22,420 bases of DNA from JALXCH01 sp964495805 (GTDB lineage: Bacteria > Calditrichota > Calditrichia > RBG-13-44-9). The translations under genes were made by a program, and so were the position numbers. A model generated the notes under the pieces. It was not told where the DNA came from, did not search any database, and saw only the letters and a list, made by a program, of their open reading frames with translations. The DNA lies in the NCBI GenBank assembly GCA_964495805.1, contig CAZBWV010000114.1, positions 1-22,420 on the forward strand. Direction: 5' to 3'. Below, in pieces: positions 1-6,670 of the stretch. How positions within the stretch are numbered: position 1 is the stretch's first letter; every line of letters begins with the position of its first letter.

Positions 1-1
1 T

Positions 2-116
2 AAAAAATGCGGGATTCGGGCTGCAAAGATGATTTTTGGGGTTCGAACGCCCCCTTTCATCTGATTGTGTGTTTCGTCCTTAAATGGACATTTTTAACGC
101 AGTCCCGAATCCCGCA
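2..116 (-). terminator. Structured terminator-like RNA element (three-way junction plus U-tract)
   Basis: A 17-bp inverted repeat pairs 8-24 with 99-116, with one bulged base at 103. On the minus strand it is followed directly by six T (positions 7-2), as in a Rho-independent terminator. The 74-nt interior is also self-complementary: AGATGA (27-32) pairs with TCATCT (57-62) and encloses GGGG (38-41) with CCCC (51-54), and GTCC (76-79) pairs with GGAC (86-89). The minus-strand RNA can therefore fold as a long stem with two side hairpins. It lies 17 nt beyond the stop codon of the DUF948 gene, so it probably ends that transcript. A separate small RNA or mobile palindrome is an alternative. The base pairing is seen directly; the function is inferred. 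Confidence 0.55.
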
Positions 117-133
117 AACCTGAGGAATCTGAA

Positions 134-520
134 TTACTCACGGCCTTTTAAGACTTCTACAAATTTACGCAATCCCTTAACGATTGCCGTTACCGTATTT
201 AACGTTTCCACAACCGGTGGCTCAATTTCACTGCGCAATTCCCGCTCCAACCCCACCACATCATCCACCATATTTTGAATTTTCTCCACCGCTACCGAAA
301 GTCCTTCCACCTGCGAGCGAATGCTCTGAGTGGTGCGGGTCAGATTGGTGGTAATTTCGTCCACATTGGTTAAAATCCCCGGCAAATTATGATTCAGCGT
401 TCGGGAAGTTTGCTCCAGATGATGAGCCGTCCGCCTGACCTGCATGATTGTCGGAATACTAAACACCACCAGAAGAAAAAAGGCAATGGCAATTATGAAT
501 AAACTGATTTCCCAGAGCAT
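134..520 (-). CDS. DUF948 (YtxG-like) membrane-anchored protein
   Basis: This 128-residue protein has one N-terminal membrane segment (about residues 5-25). A long, heptad-rich helical region follows (about 30-125), with many Thr, Asn and hydrophobic residues at coiled-coil spacing. This is the layout of DUF948 proteins such as Bacillus YtxG. These proteins are usually encoded beside a YtxH protein, as here, and are linked to general stress in Bacillus; their biochemical role is not known. The start is supported by a GGAAGGAG ribosome-binding site just upstream. The gene begins 33 nt after the ytxH-like stop codon, so the two are almost certainly cotranscribed. The family call is confident, the role is not. 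Confidence 0.75.
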   Translation of the reverse strand: MLWEISLFIIAIAFFLLVVFSIPTIMQVRRTAHHLEQTSRTLNHNLPGILTNVDEITTNLTRTTQSIRSQVEGLSVAVEKIQNMVDDVVGLERELRSEIEPPVVETLNTVTAIVKGLRKFVEVLKGRE

Positions 521-553
521 GACGCGACTCCTTCCATATTATATAAGCCCGGC

Positions 554-946
554 TTACGATTTTTTCTTCTTACCACCCTTTTCTTCCTTAAACGCTTCCA
601 CACCGGCATCCAGAGCTTTTTTCAGCCGGGTCTTACTCTCTTCCACCGTCTCTTTACCTTTGGTACCCAGCTCTTCCACTTTCTCTTCCACTTCTTCCAG
701 TTTTTTCTTGGCCACCGTTTCCAGTTCCTTTAACTGCTGGATGGCTGCCTCGTAAGCCTTTCGCGTCTTCTCCAGGGTCACTTCGTACTCATCCTTGGCT
801 TTACCAATCCATTCATCGGTTTTTTTGGTCAGATCCTCCCGGGTTTCTTTACCGCTTTTGGGTGCATACAAAATCGCAACCACAGCACCCACCATGCCAC
901 CAATTAAAAATCCTTTCAAAAATTCCACGGTTTTCCCGTTCTCCAT
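554..946 (-). CDS. YtxH-domain protein
   Basis: This 130-residue protein starts with a short hydrophobic, glycine-rich segment (about residues 9-27, FLIGGMVGAVVAILYAPKSG). That segment, with its APKSGKETR continuation, is the hallmark of the YtxH domain (Gly-zipper-like membrane anchor). The remainder (about 35-130) is a highly charged Lys/Glu coiled coil ending in a run of lysines. I place the start at the ATG at 946 because AGGAGG lies seven bases upstream. An in-frame ATG at 988 would add 14 residues (MNKRTKKLKK...) that overlap the ribosome-binding site. The gene precedes the DUF948 gene in the same transcript. YtxH proteins are associated with stress and the cell envelope; no enzymatic activity is expected. 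Confidence 0.82.
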   Translation of the reverse strand: MENGKTVEFLKGFLIGGMVGAVVAILYAPKSGKETREDLTKKTDEWIGKAKDEYEVTLEKTRKAYEAAIQQLKELETVAKKKLEEVEEKVEELGTKGKETVEESKTRLKKALDAGVEAFKEEKGGKKKKS

Positions 947-1027
947 GGTAGTACCTCCTTTTTTTAATTTTTTAGTTCTTTTATTCATTCATTTCAAACG
1001 CTCCGGGCGATAAAAAGATTCAGGAGT

Positions 1028-1058
1028 CAAAGTAATACAATCGAATTTCTTTTCCAAT
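1028..1058 (-). promoter_or_regulatory. Possible Bacteroidota-type promoter for the YtxH/DUF948 pair
   Basis: On the minus strand ATTG (1058-1055) is followed after 19 bases by TTACTTTG (1035-1028). This is one mismatch in each box from the Bacteroidota pattern TTTG-N19-TAnnTTTG. Transcription would begin near 1022, giving a leader of about 75 nt before the YtxH start. The match is imperfect, and readthrough from the DUF5362-like gene is equally possible. Confidence 0.3.
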
Positions 1059-1132
1059 ACCTTAGTGGAATGCTCTAAAAATCACTTTCTCCGCTATTCG
1101 ATTCCGCTTTACACCCGAAAAAGGGAATTTCA

Positions 1133-1525
1133 CTAAAATTCCGGCATGGTCTGCATCATCTGACTCAAAAACGTGTGAAAGAAGACAAATCCGCCCAGCA
1201 GGAACACCAGTTCCACTATGACCATAATGCCGGCAATAACAAAAAACAGGCGCAGTTTATCCATCATTACCACCAGTTCCATGGGGTTATTGGTAAGCCG
1301 GGCATTGGAGGCTTTACCGCCCGCCTGAAGCAACAACACCCCCAGCCAGATGGGAATCCAGGCCACAATGAGCCCCACAATACTCAGCGCCGTTAACGCG
1401 CCACTGATAATCATGACAATTCCCATAAACTTTAACCAGCCATTCATCCGAAAACTGATGTCCTGAATTCGCCGAATAATTTCTTCTCCCTGCGTGGATT
1501 CACGGGGAACCATGGTCTCTTCCAT
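1133..1525 (-). CDS. DUF5362-like small integral membrane protein
   Basis: This 130-residue protein has about 30 cytoplasmic-looking residues and then three hydrophobic segments (about 31-50, 52-69 and 92-116), separated by a polar stretch with an SNARLTNN motif. The pattern of an amphipathic N-terminus, two close membrane helices, a charged linker and a last helix resembles DUF5362 proteins, which have no assigned function. I chose the ATG at 1525 because AGGAGAG lies just upstream. The in-frame ATG at 1558 adds 11 residues and has no ribosome-binding site. The gene lies upstream of the YtxH/DUF948 pair on the same strand, 186 nt away. It has its own promoter candidate and a long structured leader. 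Confidence 0.62.
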   Translation of the reverse strand: MEETMVPRESTQGEEIIRRIQDISFRMNGWLKFMGIVMIISGALTALSIVGLIVAWIPIWLGVLLLQAGGKASNARLTNNPMELVVMMDKLRLFFVIAGIMVIVELVFLLGGFVFFHTFLSQMMQTMPEF

Positions 1526-1573
1526 TATCTCTCTCCTGAATTTAGCATTGTTGGTCATTATCTGTTCGCTAAT

Positions 1574-1701
1574 GGTTGCCGGGCTCCCGGTTCGTGGCGA
1601 GAAGAAAACCCGGCAAAAACCTGCGCGCGGCTCTTGGCCTTCATGGCTTTATCACCCCACACCGGAGGACCACCCGATGTTATCGAAACAGTTCCGCAAC
1701 C
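1574..1701 (-). promoter_or_regulatory. Structured 5' leader or small RNA upstream of the DUF5362-like gene
   Basis: On the minus strand the segment begins with GGTTGC (1701-1696) and ends with its complement GCAACC (1579-1574). Inside are small hairpins: CGAT/ATCG, and GCC/GGC around the 1640s. A strong local hairpin forms between TTGCCGGG (1616-1609) and CCCGGCAA (1583-1576). The closing pair and the local hairpin both use bases 1576-1579, so they exclude each other, as in a switching leader. The 5' end coincides with the start point expected from the promoter candidate at 1705-1735. I do not recognise a known riboswitch class. An ORF reading through this segment looks non-coding. Confidence 0.35.
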
Positions 1702-1704
1702 AAT

Positions 1705-1735
1705 GAAATTTAAAAAATCTTCATAAAAAATCAAA
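1705..1735 (-). promoter_or_regulatory. Bacteroidota-type promoter candidate
   Basis: On the minus strand TTTG (1735-1732) is followed after exactly 19 bases by TAAATTTC (1712-1705). This matches the pattern TTTG-N19-TAnnTTTG except for the last base. Initiation would fall near 1700, leaving a leader of about 175 nt before the DUF5362-like start codon. The surrounding bases are very AT-rich. Confidence 0.45.
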
Positions 1736-1750
1736 AATTGGGGGTAAATT

Positions 1751-2800
1751 TTATTGATAATAGCGTTTTCGAAATCCGACAAATTCCCCTTTACCCAGAA
1801 TTACCCGATAAATAAAGTTTACGATAAATCCCAGCCCATATCCAATTATCTGAATGGGCATGATAATCGGTACCAGGTAGAGCATTCGCCAGTTTCGATA
1901 TAACAGGGCAGCGTGAATTCCGGAAGCCAGCAGAACCCCCACTCCGGCGGCAAATAACCAGCGTGTCACATGCCATACCGGCGGCGATAGCAGGCTAACC
2001 AGAATAAGCACCAGCAAAAATAGTGTGGCAACCGCTGGTGCAGCGTGCAACGGTTCCAGCATGGCTTGGTCAATTTTGTACAGATTAATGCGCGCCACTC
2101 CCCAGTTAAACACCTGTCGGAAAAACTTCCGGATGCTGGTACGCCGTTTGTGGTACACCACCGCATCGTGGATGTAAATCACCTTTGCACCGCTGCGAAT
2201 GATGCGATTGCTGTATTCAATATCTTGCCCGTGCCGCAAACTGCCAAATCCACCAATTTTTTGATACAATTCCCGCGAGAGCCCCATATTAAAGCTGCGC
2301 GGGTAAAACCTGGCCAGTTTTTTCCCTTTCCGTCCACGCAAACCTCCGGTGGTGATAAAAGAGGTCATGGAATAATTGATTGCCTTCAGCAGAGGTGGGA
2401 AGTCCGGACGAAACGTATCCCGTCCGCCGAACGCATCGGCTTGTTCGGCATGCAGCGCCCGGTCAATTTCCTCCAGCCAGTCCGGTGCAACCGTGCAATC
2501 GCTATCGATAAAAATGAAGAAATCGCCGCTGGCACGCTCCATGCCCATGTTGCGTGCCGCTCCGGGTCCCTGGTTCTGTTGATGGTAAAAATGCACCGGA
2601 AAAGGCAGTTTTTGCCGATAAGCCTCCACCACCTCCCGGGTTCGATCCGTAGAACCATCGTCCGCGATGATCAACTCCATCCGTTCCGCCGGAAAGCGTA
2701 ACTCACGGAACGACTCCAGCATTTCGGCAATCTCTTCCTGCCGATTGTACGAAGGAACAATGATGCTGTATTTATGATAATGCTTGCTCATGGTCACCAT
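1751..2800 (-). CDS. Family 2 glycosyltransferase with C-terminal membrane helices
   Basis: This 349-residue protein has a GT-A glycosyltransferase domain (about residues 10-235). It begins with YSIIVPSYNR, has the nucleotide-binding ADDGS at 46-50 and the metal-binding DSD at 99-101. A second active-site region, GGFGSLRHGQDIEYSNR, is at about 183-199. Three hydrophobic stretches follow (about 257-275, 280-300 and 307-335). The GT2 fold transfers a sugar from a nucleotide donor to an acceptor on the cytoplasmic face of the inner membrane; donor and acceptor cannot be read from sequence. A second ATG at 2791 is also possible, and neither has a convincing ribosome-binding site. It follows the other GT2 gene after a 116-nt gap filled by a G-rich repeat. 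Confidence 0.88.
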   Translation of the reverse strand: MVTMSKHYHKYSIIVPSYNRQEEIAEMLESFRELRFPAERMELIIADDGSTDRTREVVEAYRQKLPFPVHFYHQQNQGPGAARNMGMERASGDFFIFIDSDCTVAPDWLEEIDRALHAEQADAFGGRDTFRPDFPPLLKAINYSMTSFITTGGLRGRKGKKLARFYPRSFNMGLSRELYQKIGGFGSLRHGQDIEYSNRIIRSGAKVIYIHDAVVYHKRRTSIRKFFRQVFNWGVARINLYKIDQAMLEPLHAAPAVATLFLLVLILVSLLSPPVWHVTRWLFAAGVGVLLASGIHAALLYRNWRMLYLVPIIMPIQIIGYGLGFIVNFIYRVILGKGEFVGFRKRYYQ

Positions 2801-2812
2801 TCAGGCTTTGTT

Positions 2813-2909
2813 GGGATGGGGTGTAGGGGAGTGAGGGATATAGGGGGAATAGGGGATATAAGGGATATAGGGGCGTAAGGGGTATGGGGAGTTTGGGAAG
2901 GGACATGGG
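2813..2909. repeat. Degenerate G-rich short tandem repeat
   Basis: On the plus strand about thirteen runs of three to five G are spaced by 3-7 mostly A/T bases. The recurring unit is close to GGGGATATAG, for example GGGATATAG, GGGGAATAG, GGGGATATAAG and GGGATATAGG. The tract fills nearly the whole gap between the two glycosyltransferase genes. The plus strand could form G-quadruplexes, while the minus-strand transcript would be C-rich. The units are too degenerate and too short for a CRISPR array. Confidence 0.75.
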
Positions 2910-2916
2910 TGGCACC

Positions 2917-3846
2917 TCATTCTATGCGTTCTTTAATGGAATATTCCACACCTTCGGCAAAGTTGGCGCTGAGCATTTCTCCCAGCAGACCAAACACGAT
3001 AAATTGCACACCAACGATAATGGTCAGAATTCCGAAGAAAAACAGTGGTCGGTTCTTGATGCTTTCGCCCATAAACCAGCGAATGGTCAGATACAACTCA
3101 ATGCCAAATCCCAGCAAAAAGGAGATAAGCCCCATCATACCAAAAATATGCAGCGGACTGGTTTTGTATCGGGTGATAAACAGCACGGTCATCAAATCGA
3201 AAAAACCGTTGAAAAATCGGGAGAGCCCGAATTTGGTTTTGCCATACTTACGCGGATGGTGTTTCACCACAATTTCGGACACCCGAAAACCATTCCAGTG
3301 TGCCAGCACGGGTAAAAAGCGATGAAGTTCTCCGTACACCTGCAGATCTTTCACCACATCCTGTCGATAAGCCTTCAGCCCGCAATTAAAATCGTGAATG
3401 CGAATGCCAGTAAGCCGGGAGGTTACAAAATTAAACAAGCGGGAGGGCACCGTTTTGGAAATGGGGTCGTGGCGTTTTTTCTTCCAGCCGGAGACCAGAT
3501 CATAGCCCTCTTCCAATTTGGCAATCAGATTGGGAATCTCGTGGGGATCATCCTGTAAATCAGCATCCATGGTAATCACGTATCGGCCCTGTACTTCACG
3601 GAATCCTACGGACAGAGCAGCACTTTTGCCATAATTCCGCCGGAAACTGATGACTTTTAGCTGCGGATATTTTTGCTTTAATTGCCGCAGCACCGCCAGA
3701 CTATCGTCATTACTCCCGTCATCCACCACAATAATTTCGTATTGCAAATTCATCGGTTCCACCGCTTCGCGAATCTGTTCCAGCAGTTCCGGAAATGATT
3801 CCGCTTCGTTGTAAGCGGGGATGACGATGGATAAATCCATTCCCAT
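2917..3846 (-). CDS. DPM1/GtrB-like glycosyltransferase (GT2) with two C-terminal TM helices
   Basis: This 309-residue protein has a GT-A domain: LSIVIPAYNEAES at 5-17, VVDDGS at 40-45, DADLQDD at 94-100 with the metal-binding DxD, and FNCGLKAYR in the acceptor region. Two membrane helices follow (about 236-257 and 268-292). This matches polyprenyl-phosphate sugar transferases (DPM1/GtrB/ArnC type), which load mannose, glucose or a related sugar from a nucleotide onto undecaprenyl phosphate at the inner membrane. Family length is about 300-330, so it is complete. It starts 50 nt after the DUF4292 gene and shares its transcript. The product could supply a lipid-linked sugar for envelope glycans; the exact sugar is unknown. 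Confidence 0.9.
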   Translation of the reverse strand: MGMDLSIVIPAYNEAESFPELLEQIREAVEPMNLQYEIIVVDDGSNDDSLAVLRQLKQKYPQLKVISFRRNYGKSAALSVGFREVQGRYVITMDADLQDDPHEIPNLIAKLEEGYDLVSGWKKKRHDPISKTVPSRLFNFVTSRLTGIRIHDFNCGLKAYRQDVVKDLQVYGELHRFLPVLAHWNGFRVSEIVVKHHPRKYGKTKFGLSRFFNGFFDLMTVLFITRYKTSPLHIFGMMGLISFLLGFGIELYLTIRWFMGESIKNRPLFFFGILTIIVGVQFIVFGLLGEMLSANFAEGVEYSIKERIE

Positions 3847-3896
3847 ATTTTTGCCCCATCTTTTTTCATGAATCTCCGGAACAGCCGATTACCTGT

Positions 3897-4661
3897 TCAC
3901 TGAATAATCAACTGTTCCACCCGGGGATCAATTTCAATCCGATATTTTTCCTGCGGAACCGGTTCATTCAGCCGAATATGCGTGTGCCGCACGGAAAATA
4001 ATTCCCGCTTTGCGGGCAACAGTACACGCACAAATCCGGGAATCACCGTTCCGTCAATTCTGCGATAATTTTTAAATTCCTCCTGCAATACGACCTTTCC
4101 GCCGGAAATTATTTCACGCTTTTCCAGCAACCCCGTACGGGGATTGACCACCAACCGCCATTTGTTTCCGTCCACTCGTGCACCAAAGACCCCGTGCGCT
4201 TCATCCAGTAATTTAAGATTTTCCGGTAAACGAACAAAGCCCATTAAAACGTTCTTAATTTCCTGAAACGAAAAATCGGTTTGCAGAAATCGGCTGTAAT
4301 AGGGATCGTCCAGCGAACCGGCAATAAACTGGTTGTTGTATTGGTTGTAGATGAGAAACCGTTCCCTTCCGATAAAAATTTTACCCACTTGAATGCCAAA
4401 GGGACCTTCGGCTTGCAGAAAGAGGGTATCCGGTGCAACGTACAGAAACTGCACGGTAAATCGGGTGGAGAGCTCAGGACTTTCGATATTAATTTGCGCT
4501 TTGCTTTGCAGGGTGCGGATGGCAGCGAAATTGTCCCGATACACAGCCGGCCATTCCGCTAATGTGGGAACTTCCAGTTTCGGCTCTTTTTTCATGGCAA
4601 CAGGGGAACAGGAGGGGAACCACCAGGCCAGCAACAGAATCCCTAAAATGAAATATCTCAT
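3897..4661 (-). CDS. DUF4292 lipoprotein (LolA/LolB-like fold expected)
   Basis: This 254-residue protein has a type II signal peptide with the lipid-attachment Cys at 18 (FPSC). A single beta-rich domain covers about 40-250. Motifs such as LQSKAQINIESPE, FTVQFLYVAPD and GPFGIQVGKIFIG are characteristic of DUF4292, whose fold is thought to resemble the lipoprotein carriers LolA/LolB. Its start codon overlaps the stop of the TPR lipoprotein gene as ATGA (4661-4658), so translation is coupled. In Bacteroidota these two proteins are regularly neighbours, which suggests a shared outer-membrane or periplasmic task such as lipoprotein or lipid transport. That role is inference. Confidence 0.8.
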   Translation of the reverse strand: MRYFILGILLLAWWFPSCSPVAMKKEPKLEVPTLAEWPAVYRDNFAAIRTLQSKAQINIESPELSTRFTVQFLYVAPDTLFLQAEGPFGIQVGKIFIGRERFLIYNQYNNQFIAGSLDDPYYSRFLQTDFSFQEIKNVLMGFVRLPENLKLLDEAHGVFGARVDGNKWRLVVNPRTGLLEKREIISGGKVVLQEEFKNYRRIDGTVIPGFVRVLLPAKRELFSVRHTHIRLNEPVPQEKYRIEIDPRVEQLIIQ

Positions 4662-6349
4662 AATCCCTGAAGTTTCTTATTCAATTGTTCATTATCGGGG
4701 TCTTTTTCCAGTGCCTTTTGCCAGTACTCTCTGGCTTTGTCCGGCTGGTTAAGTTTGTAGTACACATCGCCGAGGTGTTCCAGCACTTCGGCGCTGTCTT
4801 CCCGCACCTGAACAGCCTCCTGAATGTACTGAAGTGCTTTCTGGTAATCTCCCAACTGAAAATAAATCCAGCCTATGGTATCCAGGTAAGCGCCATTATC
4901 CGGTTCCTGTTCCAGTGCCCGTTGTGCCATTTCCAGCGCCATATCCAGTTTTTCGCCACGTACGGATAGCGAATAGCTATAGTTGTTCAGCAGCAGTGCG
5001 TTATCGGGGAACTTTTCCAGCGCTGCTTGATAAAGGGAGTCGCACTTATCCCACATTTTCAGCTGGTCGTACAAATTGGCCAGTGCGGCGATGATGTCCA
5101 CATCCTCCGGTGCCAGGCGATTGGCTTTTTCCAGCGGTTCCAGCGCTTCCTGCAAATTACCGGCCTGCATCAGCGTATTGCCATAAAGACTCAGGATGTC
5201 CGTATCGTCCGGTAATACAGATAATGCCTGGCGCAACACGTGGATGCTCCGGTCGTAGTGCTGCTGACGGTTGTACAGAATAGCCAGAAAGATCCAGCCA
5301 AACCGATTTTCGGGCTGCTCCCGGGTGAGCAGGGAGAAGTAGTTTTCCGCTTCCTCATATTTCTTTTGCTGAAAAGCCATCCGGCCAAGCATCTCCAGCG
5401 CTGTGGGCCGCAAATCTTTATCATCCAATACCGGTTCCAGCAGCACCCGCGCACTATCGAATTTTTCCTGAAAGAAATACGATTCAGCCAGAATCAGCCG
5501 CACCTGCACGTTGGTGGAATCCTGTTTCAGCAATTCGCCGTAAATTCTTTCGATGCTTGCCCAATCCTGCCGTTTGCGCAAATAGGAGTAAAGGTTCGTC
5601 AACGCTTCGTGGGAGTCCGGAGCAATTTTCAGGATTTTCTGGTAAATCTCAATCGCCTTCTCATCCTGTTTCTGCTTCTGATAAATACTGCCCAGTAAAA
5701 AATATGCTCCGATTCGAGAGGAATCCCGCTCAATCACCCGGTAAAGTGCTTTTTCGGCAGCCTTCAGGTCGCCCGCTTTAATCAGCGCCAGGGCATGCTG
5801 CATCACATATTCATCCTCTTCCGGATGTAGCTCCGCCAATCGCTGGTACAGACGAGCCAGCCGATCGTACATCTTCAAACTGTTATACAGAAAAATCAGA
5901 TTATTTTGTACTGTTTCGTTTCCCGGAACCATCTCGAACAAGCGCTCGTAATAGGCTACCGCACGGTCAAACTCCTTCAGGTTGTAGTAACTCTCTCCCA
6001 GATAGTTTAAAATTTCCGGATCATCCGGATTGTATTTGTACGCTTTCTTCAAATAGCCGATGGCGCTTTGATATTCCTGCAAGCGCATCAGGTCACGGGC
6101 AATGGCTTTGTAGATCTGGGCAGATGTGGAATCGTACAGAAGCGCCTGGTAATATTCAATTAGCGCACGCTCGTATTCGTCCTGAAAATCGTACAGCGCA
6201 CCTTCCAGATAGTGATTATATGCCTCCCGGTTGGTTACCTTCAGCGATCGGGAAGGAGCCCTTTTTTTCTGCACCGTGTGGGATGTGGTTGCACAGCCAC
6301 CAACCAATAGCGCAAATGCTAAAATCAATAAAAGACAAATTCGTTTCAT
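4658..6349 (-). CDS. TPR-repeat outer-membrane lipoprotein
   Basis: This 563-residue protein has a lipoprotein signal peptide (lipobox LVGGC, Cys 19). About fifteen consecutive tetratricopeptide repeats run from residue 44 to the end. Repeat signatures are plain, for example LGESYYNLKEFDRAVAYYERL, IYQKQKQDEKAIEIYQKIL and LGDVYYKLNQPDKAREYWQKAL. It is a protein-interaction solenoid anchored in the membrane on the periplasmic side, with no catalytic domain. It is first in a minus-strand group with the DUF4292 lipoprotein and two membrane glycosyltransferases, so it may scaffold an envelope-assembly step. The start is the first ATG and is supported by the signal peptide. Confidence 0.88.
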   Translation of the reverse strand: MKRICLLLILAFALLVGGCATTSHTVQKKRAPSRSLKVTNREAYNHYLEGALYDFQDEYERALIEYYQALLYDSTSAQIYKAIARDLMRLQEYQSAIGYLKKAYKYNPDDPEILNYLGESYYNLKEFDRAVAYYERLFEMVPGNETVQNNLIFLYNSLKMYDRLARLYQRLAELHPEEDEYVMQHALALIKAGDLKAAEKALYRVIERDSSRIGAYFLLGSIYQKQKQDEKAIEIYQKILKIAPDSHEALTNLYSYLRKRQDWASIERIYGELLKQDSTNVQVRLILAESYFFQEKFDSARVLLEPVLDDKDLRPTALEMLGRMAFQQKKYEEAENYFSLLTREQPENRFGWIFLAILYNRQQHYDRSIHVLRQALSVLPDDTDILSLYGNTLMQAGNLQEALEPLEKANRLAPEDVDIIAALANLYDQLKMWDKCDSLYQAALEKFPDNALLLNNYSYSLSVRGEKLDMALEMAQRALEQEPDNGAYLDTIGWIYFQLGDYQKALQYIQEAVQVREDSAEVLEHLGDVYYKLNQPDKAREYWQKALEKDPDNEQLNKKLQGL

Positions 6350-6387
6350 GGGAATTTATTCTTTCTCAATTTCCGGTCAAACAATTT

Positions 6388-6416
6388 TGCCGGGTCTGGA
6401 TTCATGGAACCCGGCA
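6388..6416. repeat. GC-rich hairpin in the leader of the TPR lipoprotein gene
   Basis: TGCCGGGT (6388-6395) pairs perfectly with ACCCGGCA (6409-6416) around a 13-nt loop. It lies about 40 nt upstream of the TPR lipoprotein start codon, inside the likely transcript. There is no T-run after it on the minus strand, so it is not an obvious terminator. It could affect mRNA stability or translation. The arms resemble those of the local hairpin at 1576-1616. Confidence 0.4.
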
Positions 6417-6500
6417 CATATCCTGGCAATTCTTTCAATTCCTGAACTCAACCAATACCTCCCGTTCCGTTCCGGCATTGTGCTGTTTCTATTAATTTTT

Positions 6501-6530
6501 AATATAATTGAACTTTTGCTGTTTGAACAA
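6501..6530 (-). promoter_or_regulatory. Possible promoter for the TPR lipoprotein group
   Basis: On the minus strand TTGTTC (6530-6525) is followed after 18 bases by TATATT (6506-6501). This resembles a sigma70-type promoter. The leader would be about 145 nt and would carry the hairpin at 6388-6416. The rest of the 321-nt divergent gap (6350-6670) shows no credible gene. Confidence 0.35.
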
Positions 6531-6555
6531 GTAAAATTTTGCGTTAAAAATAGCC

Positions 6556-6608
6556 GATATCGGTACAAGGAAAAATAACTTGATTTACTATACCGGTATC
6601 CATATTTT
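6556..6608 (+). promoter_or_regulatory. Possible promoter with overlapping inverted repeat, upstream of the penicillin-binding protein
   Basis: TTGATT (6580-6585) is followed after 17 bases by TATTTT (6603-6608), a weak sigma70-like promoter about 60 nt before the gene. An inverted repeat flanks the -35 region: GATATCGGTA (6556-6565) and TACCGGTATC (6591-6600), with nine of ten bases complementary. The second arm sits between the two boxes, as an operator would. Function is inferred from position only. Confidence 0.3.
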
Positions 6609-6670
6609 CTTACGCTTTAATATACATGAAAAAAGGACAAACAAGTTCCAGAAAATTTTATCTTTAAGCT

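Noticed and set aside
38..54. GGGGTTCGAAC followed by CCCCC looks like a tRNA T-arm
   Set aside because: The stem does not pair correctly around a seven-base loop, and no D-arm, anticodon arm or acceptor stem can be drawn. It fits the interior hairpin of the terminator-like element.
1558..1782. 74-codon minus-strand ORF running from the glycosyltransferase 3' end to the DUF5362-like start
   Set aside because: It overlaps the end of the glycosyltransferase, has no ribosome-binding site, its protein resembles nothing, and the stretch is better explained by a promoter and structured leader.
2045..2701. 218-codon plus-strand ORF
   Set aside because: It lies wholly antisense to a clear family 2 glycosyltransferase with intact motifs, and its translation shows no domain.
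2813..2909. Possible CRISPR array
   Set aside because: The units are only about 9-11 bases, degenerate and without spacers of constant length, and no cas gene is nearby.
6377..6568. 63-codon minus-strand ORF in the divergent gap
   Set aside because: It contains the palindromic hairpin and promoter candidate, has no ribosome-binding site and looks non-coding.
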